NCBI GenBank assembly: GCA_016213245.1
Contig: JACRBC010000147.1
Location: 1-36,498 of the forward strand
DNA from: Candidatus Solibacter usitatus
GTDB lineage: Bacteria; Acidobacteriota; Terriglobia; Bryobacterales; Bryobacteraceae
Length of the DNA: 36,498 nt
Direction of reading: 5' to 3'
How positions within the stretch are numbered: the stretch's first letter is position 1; each line of letters begins with the position of its first letter. Of the stretch, positions 12,746-21,184 are shown one piece after another. Position numbers and translations under genes: made by a program. Below the pieces are notes generated by a model. The model worked only from the letters and a program-made list of their open reading frames with translations. It was not told the origin of the DNA and ran no database searches.

Positions 12746-14911
12746 ATGGCTACGCCTGTCATCACAGCACCCGCGAACCGCCCCGCTCCGGTCTCCACGG
12801 CTCACCCGGGCCGCGAGCCGGGCTGGCGCGCCGGTGCCGGGCCGGCGACCGGCCCCTCGCCGGGGGTTGGCCTCCGCCATCTGGCCAGGGCGGAAGTGGC
12901 AGTGCCGGTGGCAGTGCTCGGCATCCTACTGGCCATGGTCACGCCGCTGCCTCCGCTGGCGCTGGACCTCCTGATCAGCGCAAACATTACGCTCTCCACT
13001 TTGGTGCTGCTGGTCTCGATGTACATCAGGCGGCCGGCGGATTTCAGCGTTTTTCCCACCACCTTGCTGCTGATGACGCTCTTCCGCCTGGCGCTCAACG
13101 TCTCATCGGCCCGCCTCATCCTGCTGAACGGCAGCCGCGGAACTTCCGCCGCCGGGGAGGTGATCGAGTCGTTCGGCAACTTCGTCGTGGGCGGCAATTT
13201 CGTCATCGGCATTGTGATCTTCCTGGTCCTCATCGCGATTCAGTACGTGGTGATCAACCACGGCGCGGTGCGCATTTCCGAGGTCACGGCGCGCTTCACT
13301 CTCGACGCCCTTCCCGGCAAGCAGATGTCCATCGACGCCGACCTGAACGCCGGTTTGATCAACGAAGGCGAAGCCCGCTCGCGGCGCAAAAGCCTGGCGG
13401 CCGAAGCGGAATTCTACGGCGCCATGGACGGCGCCACCCGCTTCACCCAGCGCGATGCCGTGGCCAGCATTCTCATCACGGCGATCAACATCGGCGCGGG
13501 ATTCCTGATCGGCGTCTTGCAGCACAACATGGGACTGGCGCAGGCGTTGGAGACCTACACGGTCCTGACCATCGGCGACGGCCTGGTCACGGTGATTCCG
13601 GCGCTGATGATCTCCATCTCGGGCGGTCTCATCGTAACCCGGGCCAGTTCGGAACGCGAGATGGGGGCCGATTTCCACCAACAGATTTTCGGTTTCTACC
13701 AGCCCCTGCTGCTGACCTCCGGCGTACTCCTGGCCATGGCGCTGTTCCCCGGCCTGCCCAAGATCCCGTTCCTGCTGCTCGGATGCGGCGCCGGCTACGC
13801 CGGCTACCGGATCCGCCGCAGGCAGCAACTCGCCGAGACGGACTCCGCCAACGCCACCCCGCAGGCGCCGAAGGAGAGCCTGGAGACACTGCTGCGGGTG
13901 GATTCGCTGGCCGTAGAAGTAGGGCTGGGGCTGGTCCGCATGGTGGAGGGTGCGCAGAACTCGCCGCTGCTGCGCCGCATCGCGGCCATCCGCCGCCAGT
14001 TGGCCATCGATCTGGGTTACATTCTGCCGGCCGTGCGGGTGACCGACAACCTGTCGCTCAAGGTGCGCGAATACGTGTTCCTGCTGAAGGGCGCCGAGAT
14101 TGCGCGATTCGAATTGCCGCACGGCTGCGAGTTGGCCATCCCGCCCGGCGCGGCCGTTCCCGATCTGCAGGGGACGCCTACCCGCGACCCCGCCTTCGGT
14201 CTGGCGGCAATGTGGATCCCGGCGCAACTGACGGAGAAGGCGCGCGCCGCCGGGTGCACGGTCGTGGACCCATTGAGCGTGATGGCAACGCACATCTCCG
14301 AGCTCGTCCGTTCCCATTGTCACGAGGTCTTCTCGCGCCAGGACGCCAAGCGAATCCTCGATCGCCTGGCCGAAGATCAGCCGCGCCTGGTGGAGGACCT
14401 GGTGCCCAAGCTCCTGCCGCTGGCCACCGTCCAGCGGGTCTTTCAGAACCTGTTGCGCGAGCGCGTGTCGATACGCGATGCGGCCAGCATCCTGGAGAGC
14501 CTGGGTGAGGCGGCGGCAATCACGCGGAATCCTCTTCTGTTGTCGGAGTACGTGCGCCAGGCGTTGCGGCGCGGCATCGTCCGCCCACACCTGAATGCCG
14601 CGGGAGAACTGCCGGTCTTTTTCCTCGACCAGGACCTGGAGCGCGCCATCGAGCAGGCGGTCGAACACGGCGAGAGCGCTTCGCACCTGAACCTGCCGCC
14701 GCAGAAGGTCAGCGAACTGCTGGACGCGGTGAGCGCCGCCAGCGGCGCGGGCCAGACCGGAGCGGTGATTCTCACCGGCGCCGGCCCGAGGGTCTTCGTC
14801 CGCCAGATGCTGGAGGCTCGCCATCCCCAGATTGCCGTGCTTTCGCACGGTGAAATACCGCCAGGCACGCGCGTTGTGTCGCTCGGCGTGTTGAGAGGTT
14901 CGAAATCATGA
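12746..14911 (+). CDS. flhA: Flagellar export gate protein FlhA
   Basis: FlhA forms the nonameric ring that accepts substrates and couples proton flow to export. The 721-residue product has a non-conserved ~45-residue Pro-rich head, then membrane helices with ADFSVFPTTLLLMTLFRLAL and NVSSARLILLNG, and the FHIPEP-family cytoplasmic loop ALPGKQMSIDADLNAGLINE with AEAEFYGAMDGATRFTQRDA. The C-terminal domain (from about residue 380) includes LVEDLVPKLLPLATVQRVFQ with LLRERVSIRDAASILESLGE. AGGA lies 4 nt before the ATG. The stop overlaps flhF as ATGA. Confidence 0.97.
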   Translation: MATPVITAPANRPAPVSTAHPGREPGWRAGAGPATGPSPGVGLRHLARAEVAVPVAVLGILLAMVTPLPPLALDLLISANITLSTLVLLVSMYIRRPADFSVFPTTLLLMTLFRLALNVSSARLILLNGSRGTSAAGEVIESFGNFVVGGNFVIGIVIFLVLIAIQYVVINHGAVRISEVTARFTLDALPGKQMSIDADLNAGLINEGEARSRRKSLAAEAEFYGAMDGATRFTQRDAVASILITAINIGAGFLIGVLQHNMGLAQALETYTVLTIGDGLVTVIPALMISISGGLIVTRASSEREMGADFHQQIFGFYQPLLLTSGVLLAMALFPGLPKIPFLLLGCGAGYAGYRIRRRQQLAETDSANATPQAPKESLETLLRVDSLAVEVGLGLVRMVEGAQNSPLLRRIAAIRRQLAIDLGYILPAVRVTDNLSLKVREYVFLLKGAEIARFELPHGCELAIPPGAAVPDLQGTPTRDPAFGLAAMWIPAQLTEKARAAGCTVVDPLSVMATHISELVRSHCHEVFSRQDAKRILDRLAEDQPRLVEDLVPKLLPLATVQRVFQNLLRERVSIRDAASILESLGEAAAITRNPLLLSEYVRQALRRGIVRPHLNAAGELPVFFLDQDLERAIEQAVEHGESASHLNLPPQKVSELLDAVSAASGAGQTGAVILTGAGPRVFVRQMLEARHPQIAVLSHGEIPPGTRVVSLGVLRGSKS

Positions 14912-16074
14912 CAGCTCGAAAGACGTACTTTGCCGACACCGTCGAAGCGGCCATGGCTGCGGCGGGCCGGGAACTGGGAGATGATGCGCTCCTGATTGAG
15001 TCTCAGCCCGCCCCTCCGGAACGCCGCCGGCTGGGCGCGTATGAGGTTACCTTCGAGGCCGCGATTGCGACTCTACCGCAGCCGGCCGGCGATGCGCCCC
15101 CCGCGGCCGGGCCGGCCGAACCGGCCGCACAGGGTGCATCGCAGGCCGAAGTGCTGCGGGCCGAGATCGCCGCGTTGACTGCAATGGTGACGCAGTTGAC
15201 ATCCCTGACCGCTCCGGCCATCCTGCCGAAGGAGCTCCTGCCCGCCGCCGCGCTTCTAGCCGAAGCGGACGTGCCGGCGGACCTGGCGCTCGCTCTGATC
15301 GCCGGGGCCTCGCGCCGCCTGGGCGACTTCGACCCCGGACGGACCGTGCCAGCCGAACAGGTGCGCGCGGCGCTGGCCGCAGAGGCCGAGTCCCGATTGC
15401 GATGTGATCCAGGCCTGGGCAGGCAGGGCGCCTCCCGCGCGGCGGTGGCTCTGATTGGCCCTCCGGGCGCCGGAAAGACGGTCACCCTGGTCAAACTCGC
15501 CGTGCGGCACGCTGTGGCCATGCGGCGCCCGGCGGTGATCCTTACCACCGACACCTGCCGCGTCGCGGCGGCCGACCAGCTTCGCTCCTTCTCCGCCATT
15601 CTCGGCCTGCCATTCGAGGTCGTGGAAAACGCCTCCGCGCTGGCGCGCGCGATGCAGGAGCACCGCGCGAAGGAACTCGTCCTGATCGACACGCCCGGCT
15701 TTTCGCCGGGCGAATGGGAGATGGCCGAACACTGGGCGGCGATGCTGGAGGGGTGCGGCGAAATCGAGTCGCAACTGGTGCTGCCGGCCACCATGCGTTC
15801 GTCCGACGTGCGGCGCGGACTGGCCCGCTGGCGGACCTTCAAGCCGTCCCGGCTGATCTTTACCCGGCTGGACGAGACGCCGGCGGCTGGAGCGTGTCTC
15901 ACCGCGGCTCAGGACTTTGGCCAGCCCATTTCGTGGCTTTGCGCCGGCCAGCGAATACCCGAGGACCTGGCGCCGGCTTCCACTTCCCTGCTTCTCCAAC
16001 TGCTGCTGGACGCGGGCGGCCCGCGGCGGCCAACGCTCCACGATTCGAAATCGGCCCGCGCGGCGGCAGCGTGA
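14908..16074 (+). CDS. flhF: Flagellar SRP-type GTPase FlhF
   Basis: FlhF is an SRP-family GTPase that sets the site and number of flagella. The 388-residue product has the typical N-terminus (ARKTYFADTVEAAMAAAGRE, GDDALLIES), a low-complexity B region, an N domain and the G domain: G1 GPPGAGKT at residues 184-191, DTCRVAA at 215-221, G3 DTPG at 261-264 and TRLDE further on. Its 5' end overlaps flhA by 4 nt. The usual partner, the MinD-like ATPase FlhG, is not encoded after it; fliA follows 22 bp later. Confidence 0.95.
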   Translation: MTARKTYFADTVEAAMAAAGRELGDDALLIESQPAPPERRRLGAYEVTFEAAIATLPQPAGDAPPAAGPAEPAAQGASQAEVLRAEIAALTAMVTQLTSLTAPAILPKELLPAAALLAEADVPADLALALIAGASRRLGDFDPGRTVPAEQVRAALAAEAESRLRCDPGLGRQGASRAAVALIGPPGAGKTVTLVKLAVRHAVAMRRPAVILTTDTCRVAAADQLRSFSAILGLPFEVVENASALARAMQEHRAKELVLIDTPGFSPGEWEMAEHWAAMLEGCGEIESQLVLPATMRSSDVRRGLARWRTFKPSRLIFTRLDETPAAGACLTAAQDFGQPISWLCAGQRIPEDLAPASTSLLLQLLLDAGGPRRPTLHDSKSARAAAA

Positions 16075-16096
16075 TCAGCAACCCTCCGGTGTCATC

Positions 16097-16849
16097 ATGA
16101 ACCCCTATCAAACCGCCACCGTCCTGTCGCCGGATGAGCGCGAAAGACTCATCATGGAGCACCTGCCGCAAGTCCGGCTCATTGCGCGGCGCATCCACGA
16201 ACGGCTCCCTGGGAGCGTCAATCTCGAAGACCTCGTCTCCACCGGCGTCGTGGGACTGATCTCGGCCATCGACCGCTTCGATGTCAGCCAGAACGTCAAG
16301 CTGAAGACGTACGCCGAGTACAAGATCCGCGGCGCGATCCTGGACAGCCTGCGCGGCCTGGACTGGGCGCCGCGCCAGCAGCGCCGCCGCAGCAAGCAGA
16401 TTGAGTCGGCCGTGGCGACCCTGGAGCAGCAACTGAAGCGCGTGCCCACCGAGGAAGAAATTGCCGCCGGGCTCGGCCTCAGTCTGGAGGAGTTTCACGA
16501 GTGGTTGGTGGAGATCAGAGGGCTCAACATCGGCAGCCTGGAATCCCATCCCGGGGGGGACGAAGATGGCCGCGACCTGTTGCGCTTTGTGGCCGACAAG
16601 GAGGAGGATTGGCCCTCACACCTTCTGGAGCGGGCCGAGTTGAGGAAGCTCCTCAGCCAGGCCATCTCGCGCATGCCGTACATTGAGCGAACCGTACTCG
16701 GCCTCTACTATCACCGGGAACTGACGCTGCGCGAGATCTCCCGGGTCGTCAATCTTCACGAGTCGCGCGTTTCGCAGCTCAAGACTCAGGCCATCGTGCG
16801 GCTGCGGGCCTTCCTGCGCAAGAAGTGGCCGACCGCGCGCGGAGTGTAG
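16097..16849 (+). CDS. fliA: Flagellar sigma factor FliA (sigma-28)
   Basis: FliA directs transcription of late flagellar genes. The 250-residue product has sigma region 2 (LIMEHLPQVRLIARRIHERL, NLEDLVSTGVVGLISAIDRF, KLKTYAEYKIRGAILDSLRG), the LDWAPRQQRRRSKQI junction typical of FliA, region 3 (LKRVPTEEEIAAGLGLSLEE) and region 4 (LPYIERTV-like segment MPYIERTVLGLYYHRELTLR, then EISRVVNLHESRVSQLKTQA). The frame is open to 15917, but ATG 16097 gives the standard N-terminus and lies just after flhF. No clear Shine-Dalgarno is seen, so coupling to flhF is likely. The anti-sigma FlgM is not in this window. Confidence 0.96.
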   Translation: MNPYQTATVLSPDERERLIMEHLPQVRLIARRIHERLPGSVNLEDLVSTGVVGLISAIDRFDVSQNVKLKTYAEYKIRGAILDSLRGLDWAPRQQRRRSKQIESAVATLEQQLKRVPTEEEIAAGLGLSLEEFHEWLVEIRGLNIGSLESHPGGDEDGRDLLRFVADKEEDWPSHLLERAELRKLLSQAISRMPYIERTVLGLYYHRELTLREISRVVNLHESRVSQLKTQAIVRLRAFLRKKWPTARGV

Positions 16850-16860
16850 GAGTGGTTGCG

Positions 16861-17664
16861 ATGAATGAACAGAGTCTCTGGTTGGCTTCGGAATGGGCAT
16901 CGCGCCTTGGACCCACCGTCAGCAACATGACGGCGGAACCGGCGCGGGCCGGCCTGGAAGGCCCCGGTCCTCCACCCCAGCCCGAACCGGATGCGATCAT
17001 CTGGCGGCAACTTCTCGATCTGACGCCCGAGGCAGCCCTGTGGGTGGTGGCGCCCGCCACCCTGTGGCGTGAACTGGGGCTTATGGTTCTGAAGGCCGCC
17101 GGCCTGGATGAGCCGGACGCCTCCGAGGTTCGCGGAACATTTCTTGAAATCCTGCAACAGTCGCTTTCGGCCGTCTGTTCGCTGATCGGCGCCCGGCTCG
17201 GCAAGGAGGTAACGCTGGCCGAGGGTATCGCGGCCGACAGCTTGCCCGAGGACATGGACTGGGCTGGTGTGCGCGTTTCCGCTTCACAGAGGCAGCTCGG
17301 GACTCTGTACTTCTCCTGCGCGCCGGAACTGGCCGGGGCTCTGGAACCGGCGGAGGTTCACGCTCCCGGGTTGCCGCCCCCGGCGCCGGGGCTCGTGACG
17401 GGCTCCCGCACCTTTGACCTCCTCATGGAGGTGGAGTTGCCCGTCGGCGTTTCATTCGGACGCACGCAAATGCGCTTAAAGGATGCCATCAAGCTCACCA
17501 CAGGCAGCATCGTGGAATTGAATCGTTCCGTTGTCGAGCCTGTCGAGGTCATCGTCAATAACTGCGTCATCGCGCGCGGCGAGGTGGTGGTGGTGGAAGG
17601 CAACTACGGCGTCCGGATCCGCCAGATCATCAGCCGCGAGGAACGCCTCAGGACGCTTTTCTAA
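16861..17664 (+). CDS. Second SpoA-domain switch protein, FliY/FliN-like
   Basis: The C-terminal part (about residues 184-258) is a clear SpoA domain: RTFDLLMEVELPVGVSFGRT, QMRLKDAIKLTTGSIVELNR, EPVEVIVNNCVIARGEVVVV, EGNYGVRIRQIISREERL. The first ~160 residues are a separate region that loosely recalls the CheC/FliY fold (FLEILQQSLSAVCSLIGARL), but the CheC phosphatase pattern ExxNxxxG is not intact (E-I-L-Q-Q-S-L-S). It probably sits in the C ring, perhaps in addition to the 82-residue FliN at 9312. ATG 16861 is chosen because AGGAG is 8 nt upstream; an earlier in-frame start at 16825 lies within fliA. Known FliY proteins are longer, so I give no gene symbol. Confidence 0.8.
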   Translation: MNEQSLWLASEWASRLGPTVSNMTAEPARAGLEGPGPPPQPEPDAIIWRQLLDLTPEAALWVVAPATLWRELGLMVLKAAGLDEPDASEVRGTFLEILQQSLSAVCSLIGARLGKEVTLAEGIAADSLPEDMDWAGVRVSASQRQLGTLYFSCAPELAGALEPAEVHAPGLPPPAPGLVTGSRTFDLLMEVELPVGVSFGRTQMRLKDAIKLTTGSIVELNRSVVEPVEVIVNNCVIARGEVVVVEGNYGVRIRQIISREERLRTLF

Positions 17665-17729
17665 GCCGGGGCGCGAAGGAGCCTAAAGCTTGGACGGAAG
17701 TCCGCCGAACTACCAATTTGGAGTTCTGG

Positions 17730-18122
17730 ATGAACTGGATCCTGCACCCGCTCACCTACTACCTGTTGCTGGCATCGGGCCTGATGTTCTGCCTCTACCT
17801 CTTCGTCTCACTGAAGAAGGAGAGCGCCTTGCTTCGACGGCGCCAGCGGGACGATCACGACACGCTCGTTAAGTCCGTCGAGTCGTTCCGCCATTCCCTG
17901 CTCCAACTGCAGTCCGCGCTGGCGGACCAGCCGCAACCGCGCCAGCCGGCCGACGAGGCGCCCGTTTTCGGAGCTGCCCTGAATTTCAACAAGCGCAGCC
18001 AGGCGCTACGCATGTACCGCCGCGGGGAACCGGCCGAGAAGATCTCGGCCGCATTGCAGATGCCGCGCAATGAGGTGGACCTCATTCTCAAGGTCCACCA
18101 CGCCAGCGCCGGCCAGGAATAG
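17730..18122 (+). CDS. Small membrane protein with coiled coil and C-terminal HTH-like motif (swrB position)
   Basis: The 130-residue product has one N-terminal membrane helix (YYLLLASGLMFCLYLFVSL), a charged, probably coiled-coil stretch (KKESALLRRRQRDDHDTLVK), and a compact C-terminal segment SQALRMYRRGEPAEKISAAL with MPRNEVDLILKVHH, which looks like a helix-turn-helix as in DUF2802/DUF6115-type motility proteins. It follows fliA and a switch gene, the place taken by swrB after sigD in Bacillus. That suggests a role in assembly of the motor or export machine, but this is inference from layout, not clear homology. ATG 17730 is preceded by TTGGAG 6 nt upstream; a TTG 12 nt earlier is less likely. 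Confidence 0.65.
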   Translation: MNWILHPLTYYLLLASGLMFCLYLFVSLKKESALLRRRQRDDHDTLVKSVESFRHSLLQLQSALADQPQPRQPADEAPVFGAALNFNKRSQALRMYRRGEPAEKISAALQMPRNEVDLILKVHHASAGQE

Positions 18123-18128
18123 AAAATG

Positions 18129-18151
18129 CCGGGCGGTTGCCCGCCCGGTTT
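18129..18151. terminator. Bidirectional terminator between flagellar and envelope-stress units
   Basis: CCGGGCGG (18129-18136) and CCGCCCGG (18141-18148) form a perfect 8-bp stem with a 4-nt loop. TTTGT follows on the + strand, and CATTTTC follows on the minus strand. It lies 7 bp after the last flagellar gene and 23 bp from the stop of the convergent PDZ gene, so it can serve both directions. Confidence 0.75.
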
Positions 18152-18173
18152 GTCCGCGGAAGCCGCGGCTCCC

Positions 18174-19082
18174 CTACAGTTCGAGCTGCTTCACGGTCAC
18201 CTTCTGGCCGCGCGGGAGCGCCTTTGGAGCCGCTCCCTCATCCTCCAGAGTCACCGTCACCGTCATTTCCTTCTTTTCCCTCATCAGCACAACCGGCAGA
18301 GACTTCTTCGCGTTCGTGCGGGCCGATCGAATGGCGGCCGTCACATCCCGCGGGGCCGTCACCTTGTTCTCATCCACCTTCGTCAGCACGTCGCCAGCCC
18401 GGATCCCGGCCTTTTCAGCCGCTGTGTCCTTCATCACCGACCGGACCAGCACGCCCTCCTTTACGCCGAAGTACCCGGCCAATTGAGACTCGCCCAGGGA
18501 TTCGGCTTCCACGCCCAGTATCGAACTGCGCCACGACATCATCGCCTTCGGAATGTCGGGCATGTTGATCGAGAAGTTGGGGATCTCCACCTTGAAGCCC
18601 TCCATCGGGGCCATCCCCGGCATGCCGCTCATCTTCATGGCTTTGCGCGCGGCAATGGTGGCCGAGACGGTCTGTGTCGTGCCGTTGCGGCTGACCAGCA
18701 TCTTCACCGTCCGTCCAGCGGGCGTCTCGCGGACCAGGCGCACGAATTGGTCGACCCCCTCCACGCGCTGGCCGTTGTACTCCAGCACGACATCGCTTGC
18801 CTTCAGGCCCGCCTTCGACGCCGGGCTGTCGTCTTCCACGCGGGTGACTTCGACGCCGTACTCTTCCTTCAGCTTCAGCTCCTTACTCCGCTCGGCGTTC
18901 ACCTCCTGGACGCCAACGCCCAGGAAACTGCCACCTACTTTCATCACCTGAACGAACCCCGCTATGCCGGAGCTTGCCGGCGGCGGCGGAGCCGGGGGCG
19001 CGGGCTGGGCCGGCAAAACGGCCGGCGCCGATGCCAGCGCGGCAATCCGCGCAAATCTCAGAATCGCTGTTGTTCTCATCAT
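18174..19082 (-). CDS. Secreted protein with two PDZ domains
   Basis: The 302-residue product has a signal peptide (MMRTTAILRFARIAALASAP), a Pro-rich linker, PDZ domain 1 at about 53-143 (FLGVGVQEVN ... GVEVTRVEDDSPASKAGLKA-SDVVLEYNGQRV) and PDZ domain 2 at about 187-280 (SILGVEAESL ... GVLVRSVMKDTAAEKAGIRA-GDVLTKVDENKV). No protease domain or Ser/His/Asp triad is present, so it is not a DegP/HtrA protease; it more likely binds C-terminal tails of envelope proteins. A Met-rich linker (MKMSGMPGMAPM) separates the PDZ domains. AGAGGGAG precedes the start. It is the last gene of the leftward sigma cassette, 95 bp after the DUF4097-like gene. Confidence 0.82.
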   Translation of the reverse strand: MMRTTAILRFARIAALASAPAVLPAQPAPPAPPPPASSGIAGFVQVMKVGGSFLGVGVQEVNAERSKELKLKEEYGVEVTRVEDDSPASKAGLKASDVVLEYNGQRVEGVDQFVRLVRETPAGRTVKMLVSRNGTTQTVSATIAARKAMKMSGMPGMAPMEGFKVEIPNFSINMPDIPKAMMSWRSSILGVEAESLGESQLAGYFGVKEGVLVRSVMKDTAAEKAGIRAGDVLTKVDENKVTAPRDVTAAIRSARTNAKKSLPVVLMREKKEMTVTVTLEDEGAAPKALPRGQKVTVKQLEL

Positions 19083-19177
19083 GACTCCCTCTTCCCTTCA
19101 TGCGCCCGGATTGGTCCGAGCCTCGGCCAGCGAACGGGATCTCCGGTTCAGCGGAGCGCCGGCAACCGCCTCCCCGT

Positions 19178-20257
19178 CTATCGTTGGCGTCTGATCGAGA
19201 TGGTTCCGCCGTAGGCCGACAGCATGAGTGCCGGCCCACCGCCGTTCAGGGACCCCTGAGCCAGCGACAAGCCTCCACGCCCGGCCTGCACCGGAAGAAG
19301 CTGGATCTCCCGGAACTCCGACAGCACCCCGCCGGTCGTCCCGGCGGCCTCGTTCATTGCCTTCACCGTCACCGCCAGGTTAGACGGCACAAAGACCGTA
19401 ATGTCACCTTTGCCGGTCCCGAGGAATGAGCTCTCCAGAGGCTGGCTCGGGTCCAGGCCGACGAACAGGCTGCCCACGGCCGTGCTGGCCCGGACGCTGC
19501 CCGCCACGCGCCTCAGTTGGATGCTGCCGCCGCCCGATTCGCAGCGCACGCCGCGCGCCTTGCCCACCTGAATGCCCCCGGAAGACGTTTCCGCGGTGAC
19601 CATGCCGCCAGACTCGCCCACCTCGATCCCGCCCTGGGCGGAATGCGCGAACACATCCTGCGCCGCCCGTTCCACTCTGATGTTGCCGGAAGTGGACAAC
19701 CGCAGCCACCCGCCGGCCTCGCCGACCACGATCTCGCCGCCGGCGGTCTCCAGCACGCCCTCCCGGCCCAGGCGGGCCACCTTGATCGATCCGCCGCCGG
19801 AGAGGCAGCGCAGACTGCCCTTCACCATGCCGAAGGTCATCGCGCCGCCGCCCGTCCTGGCCGAAACGTTGCCGCCGATCTCGTCCATTTCCACCGCGCC
19901 GGCCGGCGTCCAGGCCTCCACGTCGCCGTCCAGGTAGCGCGCGGTCACCGGGCCGGAGAGGCTCTCCAGCTTGGAAAACCGGATGCGCCGGGGCAACGTG
20001 ACGGCTAGCTCCGCTCCGGCGGGCGTTTCGCGCCGGGTGGCGATCAGCAGGCACCAGTCGTCTTGCTCCGTGACTTTCAAGTGGGCATCGCCGGCGGAGA
20101 CCCAGCTATAAGCCACGTCTCCGCGGTTCCCGGAGACCGCCTTCACGCGCCCCGGCGCCACCACCTTGATCCGGTTGGCCTGGGCGCACACACGGCCATT
20201 CTGCTGTGCCTCGCCAACCAGGGATGAGGCCAGCAGGATGGTCACCACGCTGCGCAT
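19178..20257 (-). CDS. Secreted DUF4097-like beta-helix protein
   Basis: The 359-residue product has a signal peptide (MRSVVTILLASSLVGEAQQ) and then many short repeats of alternating Gly/Ser and hydrophobic residues, for example GNVSARTGGGAMTFGMVKGS, GGGSIKVARLGREGVLETAG and SSGGIQVGKARGVRCESGGG. This right-handed beta-helix-like pattern is characteristic of DUF4097 putative adhesin proteins, which are often encoded beside ECF sigma/anti-sigma pairs or two-component genes. Its biochemical role is unknown. It starts 3 bp after the stop of the zinc-finger/HEAT gene, so it is co-transcribed with it. Confidence 0.8.
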   Translation of the reverse strand: MRSVVTILLASSLVGEAQQNGRVCAQANRIKVVAPGRVKAVSGNRGDVAYSWVSAGDAHLKVTEQDDWCLLIATRRETPAGAELAVTLPRRIRFSKLESLSGPVTARYLDGDVEAWTPAGAVEMDEIGGNVSARTGGGAMTFGMVKGSLRCLSGGGSIKVARLGREGVLETAGGEIVVGEAGGWLRLSTSGNIRVERAAQDVFAHSAQGGIEVGESGGMVTAETSSGGIQVGKARGVRCESGGGSIQLRRVAGSVRASTAVGSLFVGLDPSQPLESSFLGTGKGDITVFVPSNLAVTVKAMNEAAGTTGGVLSEFREIQLLPVQAGRGGLSLAQGSLNGGGPALMLSAYGGTISIRRQR

Positions 20258-20260
20258 GGT

Positions 20261-21184
20261 CTAGAAAGTCCCCACCGACGCCTTCATCTCGCTCAGCGCC
20301 TTCTGGCTGCGCGAACGCACGTAGCTGTTCTCCTCGCGCCGCAGAAGCTCCTGCAGTACTCCGGCCACCTCCGGCTGTTTGTTCTGCACGAGCAGGTCGA
20401 TGGCCTGCGTCCTCACGCCCGGGTTGTCGTCCGTCAGCACCACCTGCGCCAGAACCTTGCGCGTCTCCGGATCGCGAGCGAACGTTGTCAGCCCCTCCAG
20501 GGCCTTGAGTCTCACTCCGGCGTTGGTGTCGCTCCGCAGGGCGTTCAGTAGCGCCTTGCGCACGATGTCGTTCGAACAGTGCTGCTTCAGAAGGTCGATG
20601 GAATCCACCCGGATGCCGGGGTCCGCCGGATCGATGGCGGCAGTCAGCAGCAGCCGCCGGATGTGGTCGTCGTTCAGAGCGCCGGTCAATTCCCTTTGCC
20701 GCACTTCGTCGTAGAGCACCCGCACGCGGCCCGAATTGTCTGGATTCACCAGCCGCACGCGGCTCACCACCGCCGGCTGCTCCTGCGGCACGCCCATGCG
20801 AGCCAGCGCCGGCGAGTCGGCCGGCACCAGCCGGGCGCCAAGGAATCCCACGGCCAGCATCGCCGCCGCTCCCAGCGGGCGCGCCCACAACGGCGGATGG
20901 ACCACCCAGCGCCTCCACAGGTCACCGGCCGAGAGCCAGCGCCCCGCCCCCGACCGCTCGGCGCCGATCCGCTCCGACAGGTCCCGGCGGCAGCGCAGCA
21001 GCAGGCCGGCCGGCGCCACTGGCTCGCCCTGCTCCAACAGGCCTGCCACCCGCTCGAGTTTCACCCGGTCCGCGCGGCAGTCCAGGCAGCCGTCCAGGTG
21101 CTGCTCCAGCGCCTCTTCCTCGTCGAAAGTCAGCTCGCCATAGGCCAGCAGTACCAGTTGTTCCTTGGCCGTCTCGCAGTTCAT
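20261..21184 (-). CDS. Membrane zinc-finger (anti-sigma-type) protein with HEAT repeats
   Basis: The 307-residue protein begins with a ZAS-type zinc finger (C3, H29, C33, C36; the HLDGCLDC core) typical of anti-sigma factors, followed by a single membrane helix (about 101-120, ARPLGAAAMLAVGFLGARLV). The extracytoplasmic part (about 155-305) consists of HEAT-like helical repeats, for example VRKALLNALRSDTNAGVRLK-ALEGLTTFA and VLTDDNPGVRTQAIDLLVQN. The zinc finger should bind and hold the ECF sigma factor, while the HEAT domain could sense a periplasmic protein. The start overlaps the sigma stop as ATGA. Some such fused proteins may not act as true anti-sigma factors; that is untested here. Confidence 0.82.
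   Translation of the reverse strand: MNCETAKEQLVLLAYGELTFDEEEALEQHLDGCLDCRADRVKLERVAGLLEQGEPVAPAGLLLRCRRDLSERIGAERSGAGRWLSAGDLWRRWVVHPPLWARPLGAAAMLAVGFLGARLVPADSPALARMGVPQEQPAVVSRVRLVNPDNSGRVRVLYDEVRQRELTGALNDDHIRRLLLTAAIDPADPGIRVDSIDLLKQHCSNDIVRKALLNALRSDTNAGVRLKALEGLTTFARDPETRKVLAQVVLTDDNPGVRTQAIDLLVQNKQPEVAGVLQELLRREENSYVRSRSQKALSEMKASVGTF

Noticed and set aside
13103-14848. 581-codon open frame antisense to flhA
   Set aside because: High GC content keeps the opposite strand open. The translation is rich in Arg, Gly, Gln and His with no family pattern, while flhA on the other strand is unmistakable.
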